Origin: Pseudomonadales bacterium
GTDB lineage: Bacteria; Pseudomonadota; Gammaproteobacteria; Pseudomonadales; Azotimanducaceae
Direction: 5' to 3'
NCBI GenBank assembly: GCA_019634925.1
Contig: JAHCAL010000004.1
Coordinates: 1 to 64,000, forward strand
Length of the DNA stretch: 64,000 bases
Part shown: positions 44,929-60,762 of the stretch, piece by piece
How the letters are laid out: each line of letters starts with the position of its first letter
How positions within the stretch are numbered: position 1 is the stretch's first letter
Made by a program: the position numbers and the translations under genes
Notes under the pieces: generated by a model
Databases searched by the model: none
Seen by the model: only the letters and a program-made list of their open reading frames with translations
Told to the model about the DNA's origin: nothing

Positions 44929-45011
44929 CGGCTTCCGGCGGCTTGCGGACCCCGCGGTCGCGTTGCCGCGCAACTGGTTTGCGGGACCGGCAGCCGCATA
45001 CAATGCGTGCC

Positions 45012-45338
45012 ATGAAAACGGACAAACTGGCCACCCGCGACCGCAAGCGCCTGCGGCAGATCGCCCATCACCTCGACCCGGTGATCGCCGTGGGCGACCA
45101 GGGCGTCAGCCAAGCGGTCATCGCCGAAACCGAACGCGCCCTCGACGATCACGAGCTCATCAAGGTTCGGGTGCATGACGCCGACCGCGAGGAGCGCGCC
45201 CGGGTCGCGGAAGCGCTGGCCGAAGCCTGCAATGCCGTCGTCGTGCAATCCATCGGCCGGATCGTCGTGCTCTACCGGCGCAATCCGGAAGCGGAACCCA
45301 GGCTTTCCAATCTGGCGCGCTTCGGCATCATGCCCTGA
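45012..45338 (+). CDS. yhbY: YhbY family RNA-binding protein (CRM domain)
   Basis: Small CRM-domain protein associated with pre-50S particles. From ATG 45012 it is 108 residues: RKRLRQIAHHLDPVIAVGDQGVS and the C-terminal IGRIVVLYRRNPE are family hallmarks. ATG 45003 is an alternative. It diverges from rlmE with overlapping promoter space. Confidence 0.94.
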   Translation: MKTDKLATRDRKRLRQIAHHLDPVIAVGDQGVSQAVIAETERALDDHELIKVRVHDADREERARVAEALAEACNAVVVQSIGRIVVLYRRNPEAEPRLSNLARFGIMP

Positions 45339-45377
45339 GGCGCTCGTGCTCCGCGCATGCATGGGCCTCGGACCCGA

Positions 45378-45851
45378 TCAGAGGTGTTCGATCAGGTCGA
45401 CTTCGTATTCGACGTCGCCCTTTGGCGTCCGCACCGTCACCACGTCACCTTCGGACTTGCCGATCAGCGCGCGACCGATCGGGGACATGACCGACAGCTT
45501 GCCGGCCTTGAGATCCGATTCGTCCTCACCGACCAGCTTGTAGCGAACCTCGGCGCCGGAGTCCGGATCGGTCAGCGTGACGGTGGCGCCGAAGATCACC
45601 TTGCCGGTCGGCGCGATCTTCTTCACGTCGATCACCTGGGCGTCCGCGAGCTTGCCTTCGATCTCCTGGATGCGGCCTTCGTTGAAGCTCTGCTGCTCGC
45701 GCGCCGCGTGGTACTCGGCATTTTCCTTGAGGTCGCCGTGCTCGCGCGCGTCGGCGATCGACTGCGTGATCTGCGGGCGCAGCACCGACTTGCGATGCTG
45801 CAGTTCGGCGCGCAGCGCCTCGGCGCCCTCTGCCGTCATCGGAATGGCCAT
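45378..45851 (-). CDS. greA: transcription elongation factor GreA
   Basis: Restarts backtracked RNA polymerase by stimulating transcript cleavage. The 157-residue protein has an N-terminal coiled coil with the acidic tip [11 protein letters not shown], then a globular domain with [14 protein letters not shown]. It follows carB by 75 nt on the same strand, a conserved carAB-greA order. Confidence 0.98.
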   Translation of the reverse strand: MAIPMTAEGAEALRAELQHRKSVLRPQITQSIADAREHGDLKENAEYHAAREQQSFNEGRIQEIEGKLADAQVIDVKKIAPTGKVIFGATVTLTDPDSGAEVRYKLVGEDESDLKAGKLSVMSPIGRALIGKSEGDVVTVRTPKGDVEYEVDLIEHL

Positions 45852-45926
45852 CGATCCCCTGCTCCCTCCACCGGATACACTGTCTAACGCATGCTCCGAC
45901 TAACGCATGCACGGACCCGGCGGGGT

Positions 45927-49173
<3,247 letters not shown>

Positions 49174-49190
<17 letters not shown>

Positions 49191-50310
49191 GCCGGGCTTC
49201 CATCAGGGCGATGAATTCGTCGAACAGGTATGCGCAATCCTCCGGCCCCGGGCTCGCCTCGGGGTGGCCCTGGAAGCCCAGCGCCGGGCGATCGGTGCGT
49301 CGGATGCCCTGCAGGGTGCCGTCGAACAGCGACACGTGCGTCACCTCGACACAGTCGGGAAGGTCATCGGCAGCCACCGCGAATCCGTGGTTCTGGCTGG
49401 TGATGACCACGCGGCCGTCGCGCAGATCCTTGACCGGATGGTTCGCGCCGTGGTGTCCGTGGGACATCTTCACGGTGCGCGCGCCGCTGGCGAGCGCGAG
49501 CAGCTGATGGCCGAGACAGATGCCGAACGTCGGCACCCCGCGCGCGAGGAATTCCCGGATCGCGGCAATGGCGTAGTCGCAGGGTTCGGGGTCGCCGGGA
49601 CCGTTGGACAGGAATACGCCGTCCGGCGCCAGCGCCAGCACGTCCGCCGCCGGCGTCTGCGCAGGCACCACGGTGAGCCGGCAGCCTCGCTCGGCGAGCA
49701 GGCGCAGGATGTTGTACTTGATACCGAAGTCGTAGGCGACGACGTGAAACCGCGTCTCGGTCCGCACACCGTAGCCGGTCCCGAGCCGCCAGCTGGTCTG
49801 ATCCCAGCTGCCCGGCTGCGCGCGCGACACCACGCGCGCGAGATCCAGCCCCTTGAGCCCCGGGAAAGCGCGGGCCTCGCGCAGCGCCTGTTCCACCGTG
49901 ACCGCGGCACCTGCGGCGATACATCCGGCGAGCGCGCCTTTTTCGCGGATCAGCCGGGTCAGCCGCCGGGTATCGACGTCGGCGATCGCCACCACGCCCT
50001 GGCTTTCGAGGTACGCCTCGAGGGTCATGGTCATGCGCCAGTTGCTCGGCCGCCGCGGGGTCTGGCGGATCACGAGGCCCGCAGACCATACCCGGTCGGA
50101 CTCGACGTCTTCCGGATTGATGCCGGTGTTGCCGATCTGGGGGTACGTCAGCGTGACGATCTGGCGAGCGTAGGAGGGGTCGGTCAGGATCTCCTGGTAG
50201 CCGGTCATGGCCGTGTTGAACACGACCTCGCCCACCGAGGTGCCGTCAATGCCGATCGACCGGCCGCGGAACACCGATCCGTCTTCCAATACGAGTAGAG
50301 CCGGATTCAA
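49174..50310 (-). CDS. carA: carbamoyl-phosphate synthase small subunit
   Basis: Glutamine amidotransferase subunit supplying ammonia to CarB. I chose TTG 50310, which follows GGGTGG and gives 378 residues beginning with the equivalent of [10 protein letters not shown], matching E. coli CarA. The frame is open 27 codons further upstream without similarity. The class I amidotransferase nucleophile Cys is in [12 protein letters not shown] and the His-Glu pair in GHPEASPGP. The 214-nt gap to dapB holds no gene that I can see. Confidence 0.96.
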
Positions 50311-50524
50311 ATCGCCACCCAATTGCCCGTTGCTGTCTGGACCGGCACCGCACGAGAGCGCTACCGGTACGACCCCGGCGCATCGCCGCACCTGCCTGGC
50401 GCGGGTCGTGGCACTGCCGGCAAGCTGAACGGGGCTCGCCTGACAACGCGCTGCGTGGGGCCGGAGATTCGACGGGCTGCCTCAGCGGCGCCTGGCTGAA
50501 CCCGTCGTGATTGGGCGCAGGATT

Positions 50525-52487
<1,963 letters not shown>

Positions 52488-52543
52488 GTTCGGACCGCAC
52501 CTCGTGGATCAGCCGGCGACCGGGCCGGCCCGGTCACCCAACA

Positions 52544-54469
52544 TCACTTCTTCTTGTCGTCGTCCACTTCCTCGAACTCGGCGTCCACGGTGTCGCCGGT
52601 CGAACCACCGGTGTCACCCTGCGGGCCGGCACCGCCGGCGGCGCCGCCGGCCGGTTCGGCGTAGAGTTTCTGCGCGAGCGCGGCGGACGCTTCGGAAAGG
52701 GCCTGAATCTTAGCCTCGATCTCCGCCTTGTCGCCATTCTTGACCGCGGTTTCGAGTGCCGCGGCCGCAGCCTCCACCGCCGCCTTGTCGCCTGCGGGCA
52801 CCTTGTCGCCGGCTTCCGCCACCGTCTTGCGACTCGAATGCACCAGCGCGTCGGCCTGGTTGCGCAGCGTGACCATCTCCTCGAACCGCGCGTCTTCCTC
52901 AGAGTGCGCCTCGGCATCGCGCACCATGCGCTGGATCTCGTCCTCGGACAGGCCACTCGAGGCCTTGATCACGATGGACTGCTCCTTGCCGGTCGCCTTG
53001 TCCCGGGCCGACACGTTCAGGATCCCGTTGGCGTCGATGTCGAAGCTGACCTCGATCTGCGGCATGCCGCGCGGCGCCGGCGGGATGTCGGACAGGTCGA
53101 ACCGGCCGAGCGTCTTGTTCTGGCTCGCCTGCTTGCGCTCGCCCTGCAGCACGTGGATGGTCACGGCCGCCTGGTTGTCGTCCGCCGTCGAGAAGACCTG
53201 CTGCTTCTTGGTCGGGATCGTCGTGTTCTTCTCGATCAGCACGCTCATCACGCCGCCGAGCGTCTCGATGCCAAGCGAGAGCGGCGTGACGTCGAGCAGC
53301 AGCACGTCCTTGACGTCGCCCGAGAGCACGGCCGCCTGGATCGCGGCACCAATCGCGACGGCTTCGTCCGGGTTGACGTCGCGGCGCGGCTCCTTGCCGA
53401 AGAACGCCTTCACTTTCTCCTGCACCAGCGGCATGCGGGTCTGGCCGCCGACCAGGATGACGTCGTCGATCTGGCCGGCGGAGAGGCCGGCATCCTGCAG
53501 CGCGGTCCGGCACGGGCCCATGGTCCGCTCGACCAGCTCCTCCACCAGCGATTCGAGCTTGGCCCGGGTCAGCTTCAACACCAGGTGCTTGGGACCGGTC
53601 TGATCGGCCGTGATGTACGGCAGATTGATCTCGGTCTGCTGGCTGTTGGACAGCTCGATCTTGGCCTTCTCGGCGGCTTCCTTCAGCCGCTGCAGCGCGA
53701 GCGGATCCTTGTGCAGGTCGATCTTCTGGTCCTTCCGGAATTCCTCCGCCAGGTACTCGATCACGCGCAGGTCGAAGTCCTCGCCGCCGAGGAACGTGTC
53801 GCCGTTGGTGGAGAGCACCTCGAACTGGGTTTCCCCGTCCACCGAGGCGATTTCGATGATCGAGACGTCGAAGGTGCCACCGCCGAGGTCGTACACGGCG
53901 ATCTTCGCGTCACCGCGCTTCTTGTCCATGCCGTAGGCCAGCGCGGCCGCGGTCGGCTCGTTGATGATGCGCTTGACCTCGAGCCCCGCGATGCGGCCGG
54001 CGTCCTTGGTCGCCTGGCGCTGCGAATCGTCGAAGTATGCGGGAACCGTGATCACCGCTTCGGTGACCGTTTCGCCGAGATAGTCCTCGGCGGTCTTCTT
54101 CATCTTCTTCAGGACTTCCGCGGAGATCTGCGGCGGCGCGAGCTTCTCGCCCTTGACCTCGACCCACGCGTCGCCATTCGGCGCCTGGACGATGCCGTAG
54201 GGCACCATCTTGATGTCCTTCTGCACAACCGCGTCGGAAAACTTACGGCCGATCAGGCGCTTGACCGCGAACAGCGTATTCTTGGGATTGGTGACGGCCT
54301 GGCGCTTGGCGCTCTGCCCGACCAGCGTCTCGCCGTCCTCGGTGTACGCGACGATCGAAGGCGTCGTCCGGTCGCCTTCGGAGTTCTCGATGACCCGGAC
54401 CTCCTTGCCCTCCATGACCGCCACGCACGAGTTGGTGGTGCCGAGGTCGATTCCGATGATCTTGCCCAT
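52544..54469 (-). CDS. dnaK: chaperone DnaK (Hsp70)
   Basis: ATP-driven protein-folding chaperone. The 641-residue protein starts [20 protein letters not shown]. It has [12 protein letters not shown] and [10 protein letters not shown] in the ATPase domain, the interdomain linker [13 protein letters not shown] and a substrate-binding domain, and ends [10 protein letters not shown] sigma-32-like promoter lies upstream. Confidence 0.99.
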   Translation of the reverse strand: MGKIIGIDLGTTNSCVAVMEGKEVRVIENSEGDRTTPSIVAYTEDGETLVGQSAKRQAVTNPKNTLFAVKRLIGRKFSDAVVQKDIKMVPYGIVQAPNGDAWVEVKGEKLAPPQISAEVLKKMKKTAEDYLGETVTEAVITVPAYFDDSQRQATKDAGRIAGLEVKRIINEPTAAALAYGMDKKRGDAKIAVYDLGGGTFDVSIIEIASVDGETQFEVLSTNGDTFLGGEDFDLRVIEYLAEEFRKDQKIDLHKDPLALQRLKEAAEKAKIELSNSQQTEINLPYITADQTGPKHLVLKLTRAKLESLVEELVERTMGPCRTALQDAGLSAGQIDDVILVGGQTRMPLVQEKVKAFFGKEPRRDVNPDEAVAIGAAIQAAVLSGDVKDVLLLDVTPLSLGIETLGGVMSVLIEKNTTIPTKKQQVFSTADDNQAAVTIHVLQGERKQASQNKTLGRFDLSDIPPAPRGMPQIEVSFDIDANGILNVSARDKATGKEQSIVIKASSGLSEDEIQRMVRDAEAHSEEDARFEEMVTLRNQADALVHSSRKTVAEAGDKVPAGDKAAVEAAAAALETAVKNGDKAEIEAKIQALSEASAALAQKLYAEPAGGAAGGAGPQGDTGGSTGDTVDAEFEEVDDDKKK

Positions 54470-54530
54470 TGTTGGATTCTCCAGGATCTGTCATTTCCCC
54501 GGCACGGGCGCCGGGGCCGTCTCTGCACCG

Positions 54531-54560
54531 CTATGTTTGGCCGCCCGGGCGCGTTTCAAG
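54531..54560 (-). promoter_or_regulatory. sigma-32-like heat-shock promoter before dnaK
   Basis: The minus strand has CTTGAAA (54554-54560) followed after about 14 nt by CCAAACATAG (54531-54540). The -35 is a perfect match to the RpoH consensus; the -10 is a partial match to CCCCATNT. It lies about 60-90 nt before the dnaK start. No CIRCE element was seen here. Confidence 0.55.
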
Positions 54561-54660
54561 GGCAGCACAGCAACTTCGGGGGCGGTCAGCGTTCGCCCGG
54601 CACGTCGCGCCCCTGCTCGTGCGCGCCGGGCGCGCCAGGCGAGCCAGAGGCTCCTCGCAT

Positions 54661-55203
54661 TCAGCCCGGCGCCTTGCTGACCACCACCATGGCCGCGCGG
54701 ACCAGCCGGCCGTTCAGCAGGTAACCCTTCTGCATCACGTCCATCACGGAGTTCGGCTCCGCGTGCGGATTCGGCACCATGGCCATCGCCTCGTGCCGCT
54801 GCGGGTCGAACGGCTCGCCGAGCGGGTTCACCTGCTCGATCCCGGCCTTGGCCATGACCCCGAGGAACATGCGCAGCGAGAGTTCGACGCCCTCGGCGAT
54901 GGCCGCGACGTCGCCGAGGTCGGGTTTGCGGGCGATCTCGACCGCTTTTTCGAGACTGTCCAGCACCGGCAGCAGTTCGCCGGTGAATTTCTCCAACGCG
55001 AACTTGTGGGCGTTCTCCACGTCGCGTTGCGCGCGGCGGCGGACGTTTTCCGCCTCGGCCTGGACCCGCAGGAGCTGATCGCGCAGCGCCTCCGCCTCGG
55101 CGCGCGCCGCGGCCAGTTCGTCGCCGCCCGCCGGAAGTTCCGCCTGCGCGCCTGCCTCCGCGCCGGACTCGCCGGCTGCTCCTGTCGTGTTTTCATCCGC
55201 CAT
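54661..55203 (-). CDS. grpE: nucleotide exchange factor GrpE
   Basis: Releases ADP from DnaK. The 180-residue protein starts at ATG 55203 (MADENTTG) after GGAGAAGG. The acidic/Ala-rich N-terminus leads to a long coiled coil ([29 protein letters not shown] region, split here for brevity) and a beta domain with [12 protein letters not shown] and [14 protein letters not shown]. It lies between hrcA and dnaK. Confidence 0.97.
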   Translation of the reverse strand: MADENTTGAAGESGAEAGAQAELPAGGDELAAARAEAEALRDQLLRVQAEAENVRRRAQRDVENAHKFALEKFTGELLPVLDSLEKAVEIARKPDLGDVAAIAEGVELSLRMFLGVMAKAGIEQVNPLGEPFDPQRHEAMAMVPNPHAEPNSVMDVMQKGYLLNGRLVRAAMVVVSKAPG

Positions 55204-55330
55204 GACTGACCTTCTCCCGATGTCCACCCGGATCGCGGGCATGCGCCTACCTTCCCTGGGCCCCTGGGCGCCCGGATCCGCACTTCCGGCCTATCTGGGG
55301 TAAGGCTTGGCGGAATTCAACCCCGCCTGG

Positions 55331-55372
55331 GCGTGCCGGGTGGGGCGTGCCGGGTGGGGCGTGCCGGTTTCA
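55331..55372. repeat. 14-bp direct repeat in the hrcA-grpE gap
   Basis: GCGTGCCGGGTGGG recurs with period 14 at 55331, 55345 and 55359 (the last copy partial). It is in the 193-nt gap between hrcA and grpE, where no gene is visible. Probably slippage expansion. Confidence 0.75.
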
Positions 55373-55396
55373 GGGTACCCGCTGCCGCGGACCTGG

Positions 55397-56443
55397 TCAG
55401 GCGTAGTTCATGGCGGCACTGAGCACCCGGGCAGTGACGTCCACCACCGGAATGACCTCCTGGTAGGCCATCCGGGTCGGTCCGACCACTCCCAGCACGC
55501 CCGCCAGGCGGCCGTTCACCTCGTAGGGAGACATGACGAGGCTCAGGTCGTCGAGCAGTTCGTAGCCCGACTCTTCACCGATGAAAAGCTGGATGCCCTC
55601 GCTGTTCACGCAGCGGTCGAGCAGGTGCAGGATGCTGCCCTTGCGCGAGAACGTCTCGAACAGCCTGCGCACCTGGTCGGTATCGCCGCTGAAGTCGAGC
55701 AGGTTGGTCTCGCCGGCGACCACGAGCCCCTTCCCCGCATCCTCCGGTTCGGTCTCGAACGCGCGCGAGGCGACGTCGAGCGCGGTCTGCATGAGCGTGT
55801 CCATGCGGTCCTTGTCCGCCTGCATGCTCTCGAGCAGGGCCTGGCGGATCTGCAGCAGGTTCATGCCGCCGTATTCCCGATTCACGTAGTTCGATGCCTG
55901 GTTCAGCTCCGAGGCGTCGTATTCGCGGTCGGTGCGGATTACCCGGTTCTGTACCTCGCGGTCGTTCAGGACCAGGATGACCAGCACCCGCTGGCCGGAC
56001 AGCGGCAGGAATTCGACGTGCCGCAACGCCACCTGGTCGCGGCGCGGCAGAGTGATGACACAGGTCATGTGGGTCAGGTGCGAGAGCAGCTCCGAGGCGG
56101 ACGCGAGCAGCTCCTGCGGCGCCAGGTCGGGGTTGAGCTGGTGGCGCAGGCGCTCGACCTGCTCGGCATCGAGCGGCCGGACGTGCAGCAGGCTGTCCAC
56201 GAAGAAACGCAGGCCGCGATTGGTCGGAATGCGCCCGGCGGAGGTGTGCGGCGAGCGGACCAGTCCGTGCGCCTCGAGTTCGGCCAGGATGTTGCGCACG
56301 GTCGCCGGGCTCACCTCCACGCCCGGTTGCGCGGCGAGCCGGCGCGAGGGCACCGGCGTACCTTGGGAGATGTAATGTTCCACGAGCAGCTTGAAGACCA
56401 GCTGCGCGCGGCTGTCGAGCATCTCTTCCGCTTGTCTTCTCAT
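55397..56443 (-). CDS. hrcA: heat-inducible transcription repressor HrcA
   Basis: Represses class I heat-shock genes by binding CIRCE elements, folded by GroEL. The 348-residue protein has an N-terminal winged helix (QGTPVPSRRLAAQ ... VSPATVRNILAELEAHGL), then a GAF-like and dimerisation region. It leads grpE-dnaK-dnaJ. HrcA is absent from E. coli and Pseudomonas but occurs in other gammaproteobacterial lineages. It diverges from recN with only 42 nt between starts. Confidence 0.96.
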   Translation of the reverse strand: MRRQAEEMLDSRAQLVFKLLVEHYISQGTPVPSRRLAAQPGVEVSPATVRNILAELEAHGLVRSPHTSAGRIPTNRGLRFFVDSLLHVRPLDAEQVERLRHQLNPDLAPQELLASASELLSHLTHMTCVITLPRRDQVALRHVEFLPLSGQRVLVILVLNDREVQNRVIRTDREYDASELNQASNYVNREYGGMNLLQIRQALLESMQADKDRMDTLMQTALDVASRAFETEPEDAGKGLVVAGETNLLDFSGDTDQVRRLFETFSRKGSILHLLDRCVNSEGIQLFIGEESGYELLDDLSLVMSPYEVNGRLAGVLGVVGPTRMAYQEVIPVVDVTARVLSAAMNYA

Positions 56444-56485
56444 GGCGATTACAACTTAACTGTGCGGCTCCGGTAATATCAAGCC

Positions 56486-58153
56486 ATGCGTAGCGCCGTA
56501 CTCAAGGCCCTCACGATACGGGATTTCGCACTCGTGCAGGCGCTCGACATCGCGTTCGCGGAAGGTTTGACCGTCATCACCGGCGAGTCCGGCGCCGGCA
56601 AGTCGATCCTGCTCGGCGCGCTCGGCATGGTGCTCGGCGACCGTGCCGCGAGCGACATCGTACGCCCGGGCGCCGCGCGCGCGGACATCACGGCCGAGTT
56701 CGACCTGACCGGCCATCCGGCCGCGCTCGGCCAGCTCGACGAGCAGGCGCTCACCGACCCCGACCAGCCTGGCCGCTGCCTGGTACGCCGGGTGGTCGGC
56801 AGCGACGGCCGCTCGCGGGCCTTCGTGAACGGCACGCCGGTGACGCTGCAGACGCTGCGCGCGCTCTGCGAAGGACTGGTCGACATCCACGGCCAGCACG
56901 AGAACGAGCGCCTGATGCGCCGCGAGGTGCAGCTCGAGCTGCTCGACGACTACGGCGTCGAGCCGGCGCTGCGGCGCAACTGCCGGGACAGCTTCCGGGC
57001 CTGGAAACGCACCGAGCAGGCGGCGGCCGAACTGGCCGGGGCCCTCGCGGCACGCGAGGACCGCGCCGAACTGCTGACCTATCAGCTCGGCGAACTGGAG
57101 GGGCTCGACCTGGGCGCGGACGAGTACGCCGGCATCGAGTCCGCGCACCGGCGCCTTTCCCAGGCTCATACGCTGCGCGAGACGGTCGCGCGCTGCCTCG
57201 AGGCATTGACCGAAGAGGCCGCGGTCGGACGCGTGCTGCGCCAGCTCGACGGCCTGGACGACGAGCATCCCCGGCTGGTCTCCGCGCGGGAGTCGCTGCG
57301 CGCGGCGGACCAGTTGCTCGCGGACGCGGCGCACGACCTGCGCGCCTACGACGATTCCCTGGAGCTCGACCCCGAGCACCTGGACCTGCTGGACCAGCGG
57401 CTCGCCGCCATTCACGACCTGGCCCGCAAGCACCGGGTCGCGCCGGCAGCGCTCCACGACCACGCCACGGCGCTGCGCGCCGAACTCGACCTGCTCTCCA
57501 CCGACCGCAGCACCCTGGTCGCGCTGCAGCAGACGGCAGACGAGCATCGCAAGGCCTACCTGAGCCAGGCACGCAAACTCGGCAAGGCGCGCCGCGCGAT
57601 CGCGACGGATTTCGCCGACTCGGTCAGCCGCTGCATGAACACGCTCGGCATTCGTGGCGGGGCGCTTGCGCTCGCGTTCAGCGACGCGCAGGCCGAGACC
57701 GGCCTCGAGACGGTCGAGTTCCAGGTCACGACCAACCCGAAGTATCCGGCCGGCCCGCTCAACCGGATCGCCTCGGGCGGCGAACGGGCGCGCATCAGCC
57801 TGGCGATCCAGGTGGTCGCCGCAGCCCGCTCGGCACTACCGTGCCTCGTGCTGGACGAGGCCGACGTCGGCGTGGGCGGCACCACGGCGGACGTGGTCGG
57901 CCGTCTGCTCCGGGCTCTGGCCGAGCACACCCAGGTGATCTGCGTGACCCACGCGCCCCAGGTCGCGGCACTTGGGCACCACCATCTGCGCGTGCGCAAG
58001 GACGAACAGCAGGACACCCTGATCGAACCGCTCGCGCAGGAACGGCGGGTCGACGAGCTCGCCCGCATGCTGGCCGGCGCCGACGTGACCGAAAAATCCC
58101 GCGACTACGCCCGGACCCTGCTGCAGGAAGCCACGGCACCCGCCCTTCATTAG
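56486..58153 (+). CDS. recN: DNA repair protein RecN
   Basis: SMC-like ATPase acting in double-strand break repair. The 555-residue protein has Walker A GESGAGKS near residues 33-40, a central coiled-coil region (about 150-350), ABC signature-like ASGGERARI and Walker B LVLDEADVGVGG. The region before it lacks a full LexA box. Confidence 0.97.
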   Translation: MRSAVLKALTIRDFALVQALDIAFAEGLTVITGESGAGKSILLGALGMVLGDRAASDIVRPGAARADITAEFDLTGHPAALGQLDEQALTDPDQPGRCLVRRVVGSDGRSRAFVNGTPVTLQTLRALCEGLVDIHGQHENERLMRREVQLELLDDYGVEPALRRNCRDSFRAWKRTEQAAAELAGALAAREDRAELLTYQLGELEGLDLGADEYAGIESAHRRLSQAHTLRETVARCLEALTEEAAVGRVLRQLDGLDDEHPRLVSARESLRAADQLLADAAHDLRAYDDSLELDPEHLDLLDQRLAAIHDLARKHRVAPAALHDHATALRAELDLLSTDRSTLVALQQTADEHRKAYLSQARKLGKARRAIATDFADSVSRCMNTLGIRGGALALAFSDAQAETGLETVEFQVTTNPKYPAGPLNRIASGGERARISLAIQVVAAARSALPCLVLDEADVGVGGTTADVVGRLLRALAEHTQVICVTHAPQVAALGHHHLRVRKDEQQDTLIEPLAQERRVDELARMLAGADVTEKSRDYARTLLQEATAPALH

Positions 58154-58204
58154 CGCCTGCCGAGCCGGTACCATGCCGGCTGCCCGACTTCAGAGCGCCC
58201 GCGC

Positions 58205-58588
58205 ATGCGTCAGACGATCGCGATCATGGTGGCCCTGGCCTGCCTGACCCAGGCGGCCTGCAGCCTGCCCAAGTTCGGCCTGCCGCGCGTGCACAAGGTC
58301 ACCATCCAGCAGGGCAACGTGATCACCCAGCGCATGATCGACCAGCTGCGCCCGGGCCTGACCCGGAGCCAGGTCGCGTTCATCATGGGCGAACCGATCT
58401 TCCGCAATACGTTCGACGACAGCCGCTGGGACTACCTGTACTCGATCGAGATCCCGGGCACCTTCCAGGACCAGAAGCGGCTCACGGTCTACTTCGAGGG
58501 GGACGTGATGACCCACTTCGACGGCGACTTCGCGCCCACCGAGATCACCCCGCCCGAGGTGCCGGACGAGATCATCGAGGACGCCTGA
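58205..58588 (+). CDS. bamE: outer membrane assembly lipoprotein BamE
   Basis: Component of the BAM complex that inserts outer-membrane proteins. The 127-residue precursor has a lipoprotein signal with lipobox LTQAAC (Cys19). The SmpA/OmlA fold follows: VITQRMIDQLRPGLTRSQVAFIMGEP and WDYLYSIEI. The C-terminus is acidic. It is 51 nt after recN and overlaps the convergent rnfH end by 17 nt. Confidence 0.95.
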   Translation: MRQTIAIMVALACLTQAACSLPKFGLPRVHKVTIQQGNVITQRMIDQLRPGLTRSQVAFIMGEPIFRNTFDDSRWDYLYSIEIPGTFQDQKRLTVYFEGDVMTHFDGDFAPTEITPPEVPDEIIEDA

Positions 58589-58871
58589 GCCGCTCGCGCC
58601 GCGCGTCGAGCGGATCCACCTGCAACGGCCGGTAGATCTCCACGCGGTCGTGGTCCGCGAGCGGCCGGTCGAGCGGGACCCGCTCGCCGTAGATGCCGAC
58701 CGGCACGTCCGGCAGCCCGAGCGCTCGGAACGGTTCGTGGTCCGCCACTACCGCAAGCGCGTCCGCTACGGTCGCGCCCGGCGGCAGCAACAGGTCCTCG
58801 AGGTATTGCCGCGCCGGCAGCGCGTAGGCGACGGTGACGCGCAGGCGCTCCGTTGCGTCGCGGTCGTTCAT
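58572..58871 (-). CDS. rnfH: RnfH family ubiquitin-fold protein
   Basis: Small beta-grasp protein (UPF0125, also called RatB) found next to RatA; its role is not settled. The 99-residue protein has RVTVAYALPARQ, the PPGATVADAL segment and DRVEIYRPLQVDPLDARRER, the family hallmark near the C-terminus. The start ATG overlaps the ratA stop (ATGA). The rnfH-ratA pair facing bamE and near smpB is conserved in Gammaproteobacteria. Confidence 0.93.
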   Translation of the reverse strand: MNDRDATERLRVTVAYALPARQYLEDLLLPPGATVADALAVVADHEPFRALGLPDVPVGIYGERVPLDRPLADHDRVEIYRPLQVDPLDARRERLRRPR

Positions 58872-59308
58872 CCGTGCAGCGCGCGGACCCGCGCGCAGAA
58901 CGCATCGACCATGTGGTCGGCGGCCTTGACGAACAATCCCGAAAACGCCGATCCGAGCACCGCGCGTGCGCCGCTGAACTCGAATGCGAGCGCGAGCGCC
59001 ACCCGGCACCCGGCATCCACGCCGATCGGCGTGAAGGTCCAGGCACCGGTGAACGACCGGAACGGCCCGCTGACCAATTCGAGCTCGATGCGTTCGTGCG
59101 GGACCCGCACGTTGCGCGTGGTGAAGCGCTCGCGGATGCCCCGGCCGGCGAGCGCCAGTTCCGCGACCAGCAGGTCTTCGGATGCTTCCAGCACTTCCGC
59201 CGCCGCGCACCACGGCAGGAACTCGGGATAGCGGGCCACGTCGTCGACGACGGCAAATACCGTCGCCGCCGGAAACGGAAGCAGGGCAGAACGTTCGATG
59301 ACCGGCAC
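58868..59308 (-). CDS. ratA: RatA-type START-domain protein (ribosome association toxin family)
   Basis: START/Bet v1-like protein; E. coli RatA was reported to block 70S formation, and homologues relate to coenzyme Q10-binding proteins. From GTG 59308 it is 146 residues: SALLPFPAATVFAVVDDVARYPEFLPWC is the family opening, and VSGPFRSFTGAWTFTP follows. The start was set at VPVIERS because the upstream part of the frame is not conserved. It is coupled to rnfH. Confidence 0.93.
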   Translation of the reverse strand: MPVIERSALLPFPAATVFAVVDDVARYPEFLPWCAAAEVLEASEDLLVAELALAGRGIRERFTTRNVRVPHERIELELVSGPFRSFTGAWTFTPIGVDAGCRVALALAFEFSGARAVLGSAFSGLFVKAADHMVDAFCARVRALHG

Positions 59309-59318
59309 CGGGCGGCCT

Positions 59319-60680
59319 TCAGCCGAGCAGCGAGCCGGCAAACACCGCGAGTACGCCGAGTGGTGCCAGCACACCGCACAGGATCTTCCAGAGCACGTTG
59401 GTCCAGGCCCGCTGCAGACCCAGCTGAGCACCCACCACGGTGCGCGGCAGTACCCACCCTGCGAACAGCGCGATCAGCATGCCGCCGAGCGGAAGCATGA
59501 CGTTCTGCGAGATGTGGTCGACGGTGTCGAAGAACGTCCGCTCACCCAGGAAATGCAGGTCCGCCCAGGCGTTGAACGACAGCACCGAGCCGATGCCGAG
59601 GAACCAGCTCAGCACGCCGAACGAGACCGCCACCCGCGCACGCTTGGCGTTGTATTCCTCGACCAGGTAGGCGAGCGCCGGCTCCGACAGCGAGATCGCC
59701 GACGTGATCGCCGCAAAGCTGACCAGCACGAAGAAGACCGTACCGAACAGCACGCCGAGCGGCATCTGCCCGAACGCGAGCGGAATAGTCACGAACATGA
59801 GCCCGGGGCCCTGCCCGGGCTCGAGCCCGTTGGCGAACACGATCGGGAAGATCGCGAGCCCCGCGCCGATCGCCACCAGCGTGTCGAGCAGCGCGATTAT
59901 GCCGACCGTACCGGCAATCGACGCGTTCGACGGGACGTAGGCACCGTAGGCCATGATCGCGCCCATGCCGAGGCTCAGCGTGAAGAACGCCTGCCCGAGT
60001 GCGATGAGTACGGTGTTGGCGGTGACGTCCTCCCAGTGGAACGCGAACATGAACTCGAATCCCTGCGCGAAGCCGTCGGTGGTTACCGCATAGCCGACCA
60101 GCACGAACAGCAGCACGAACAGCAGCGGCATGAACCAGCGGATTGCGGCTTCCAGGCCTTTCAGCACCCCGCGCGCGACGATGTAGATGGTCGCCATCAT
60201 GAAAAGCGTGTGCCAGAACAGGAGCTGCCAGGGGCTCGCGAGGAACGTATCGAAGATCGCGCCGGCCTCCGGGCCGGAAACGTCCACGAACCGCCCGCTC
60301 GCCATCTGCCAGATGTAGTTGAGCGCCCATCCGGCCACGACCGTGTAGTAGGAGAGGATCAGGAATCCGGCCAGTACGCCCATCCAGCCGATCAGCACCC
60401 AGGCCGGGCTCGCCCGATGCTGCTGCACCATCAGGCGCATGGTGTTGATCGGGCTCTGGCGGCCCTCGCGGCCGATCAGGACCTCCGCCATCATGATCGG
60501 CACGCCGATCAGCGCCACGCAGGCGAGGTAGATCAGCACGAACGCGCCGCCGCCGTTCTCGCCGGTGATGTACGGGAACTTCCAGATGTTGCCGAGCCCG
60601 ACGGCCGAGCCCGCCGCCGCGAGGACGAACAGCCAGCGGCTGGACCACATGCCATGCCGGGATTCGGTGCTCGACGCCAT
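59319..60680 (-). CDS. sodium-dependent transporter, SNF (NSS) family
   Basis: Predicted Na+-coupled symporter of the LeuT-fold neurotransmitter:sodium family; the substrate is unknown, and amino acids are common. From ATG 60680 it is 453 residues with about 11-12 hydrophobic spans. The first helix region shows [27 protein letters not shown], the family signature around the unwound TM1 (given in full here only to its key residues: [14 protein letters not shown]). It ends 10 nt before ratA and diverges from smpB. Confidence 0.95.
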   Translation of the reverse strand: MASSTESRHGMWSSRWLFVLAAAGSAVGLGNIWKFPYITGENGGGAFVLIYLACVALIGVPIMMAEVLIGREGRQSPINTMRLMVQQHRASPAWVLIGWMGVLAGFLILSYYTVVAGWALNYIWQMASGRFVDVSGPEAGAIFDTFLASPWQLLFWHTLFMMATIYIVARGVLKGLEAAIRWFMPLLFVLLFVLVGYAVTTDGFAQGFEFMFAFHWEDVTANTVLIALGQAFFTLSLGMGAIMAYGAYVPSNASIAGTVGIIALLDTLVAIGAGLAIFPIVFANGLEPGQGPGLMFVTIPLAFGQMPLGVLFGTVFFVLVSFAAITSAISLSEPALAYLVEEYNAKRARVAVSFGVLSWFLGIGSVLSFNAWADLHFLGERTFFDTVDHISQNVMLPLGGMLIALFAGWVLPRTVVGAQLGLQRAWTNVLWKILCGVLAPLGVLAVFAGSLLG

Positions 60681-60750
60681 GTCGTATCCGTGGTTGCCGC
60701 AGTGGCGGCGGATTTTCACCCAACGGTACTACTGCCTCAAGGTTCGCTCC

Positions 60751-60756
60751 TATAAT
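60751..60756 (+). promoter_or_regulatory. -10 box directly before smpB
   Basis: A perfect TATAAT lies 6 nt before the smpB ATG. A start of transcription at the usual distance would coincide with the A of the ATG. No good -35 was identified, and there is no ribosome-binding site before the ATG, so a leaderless transcript is possible. Confidence 0.5.
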
Positions 60757-60762
60757 TCGCCG

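Noticed and set aside
56444..56485. LexA box before recN or CIRCE before hrcA
   Set aside because: CTGT is present, but the matching ACAG half-site at the right distance is not. No TTAGCACTC/GAGTGCTAA pair is seen in the 42-nt gap.
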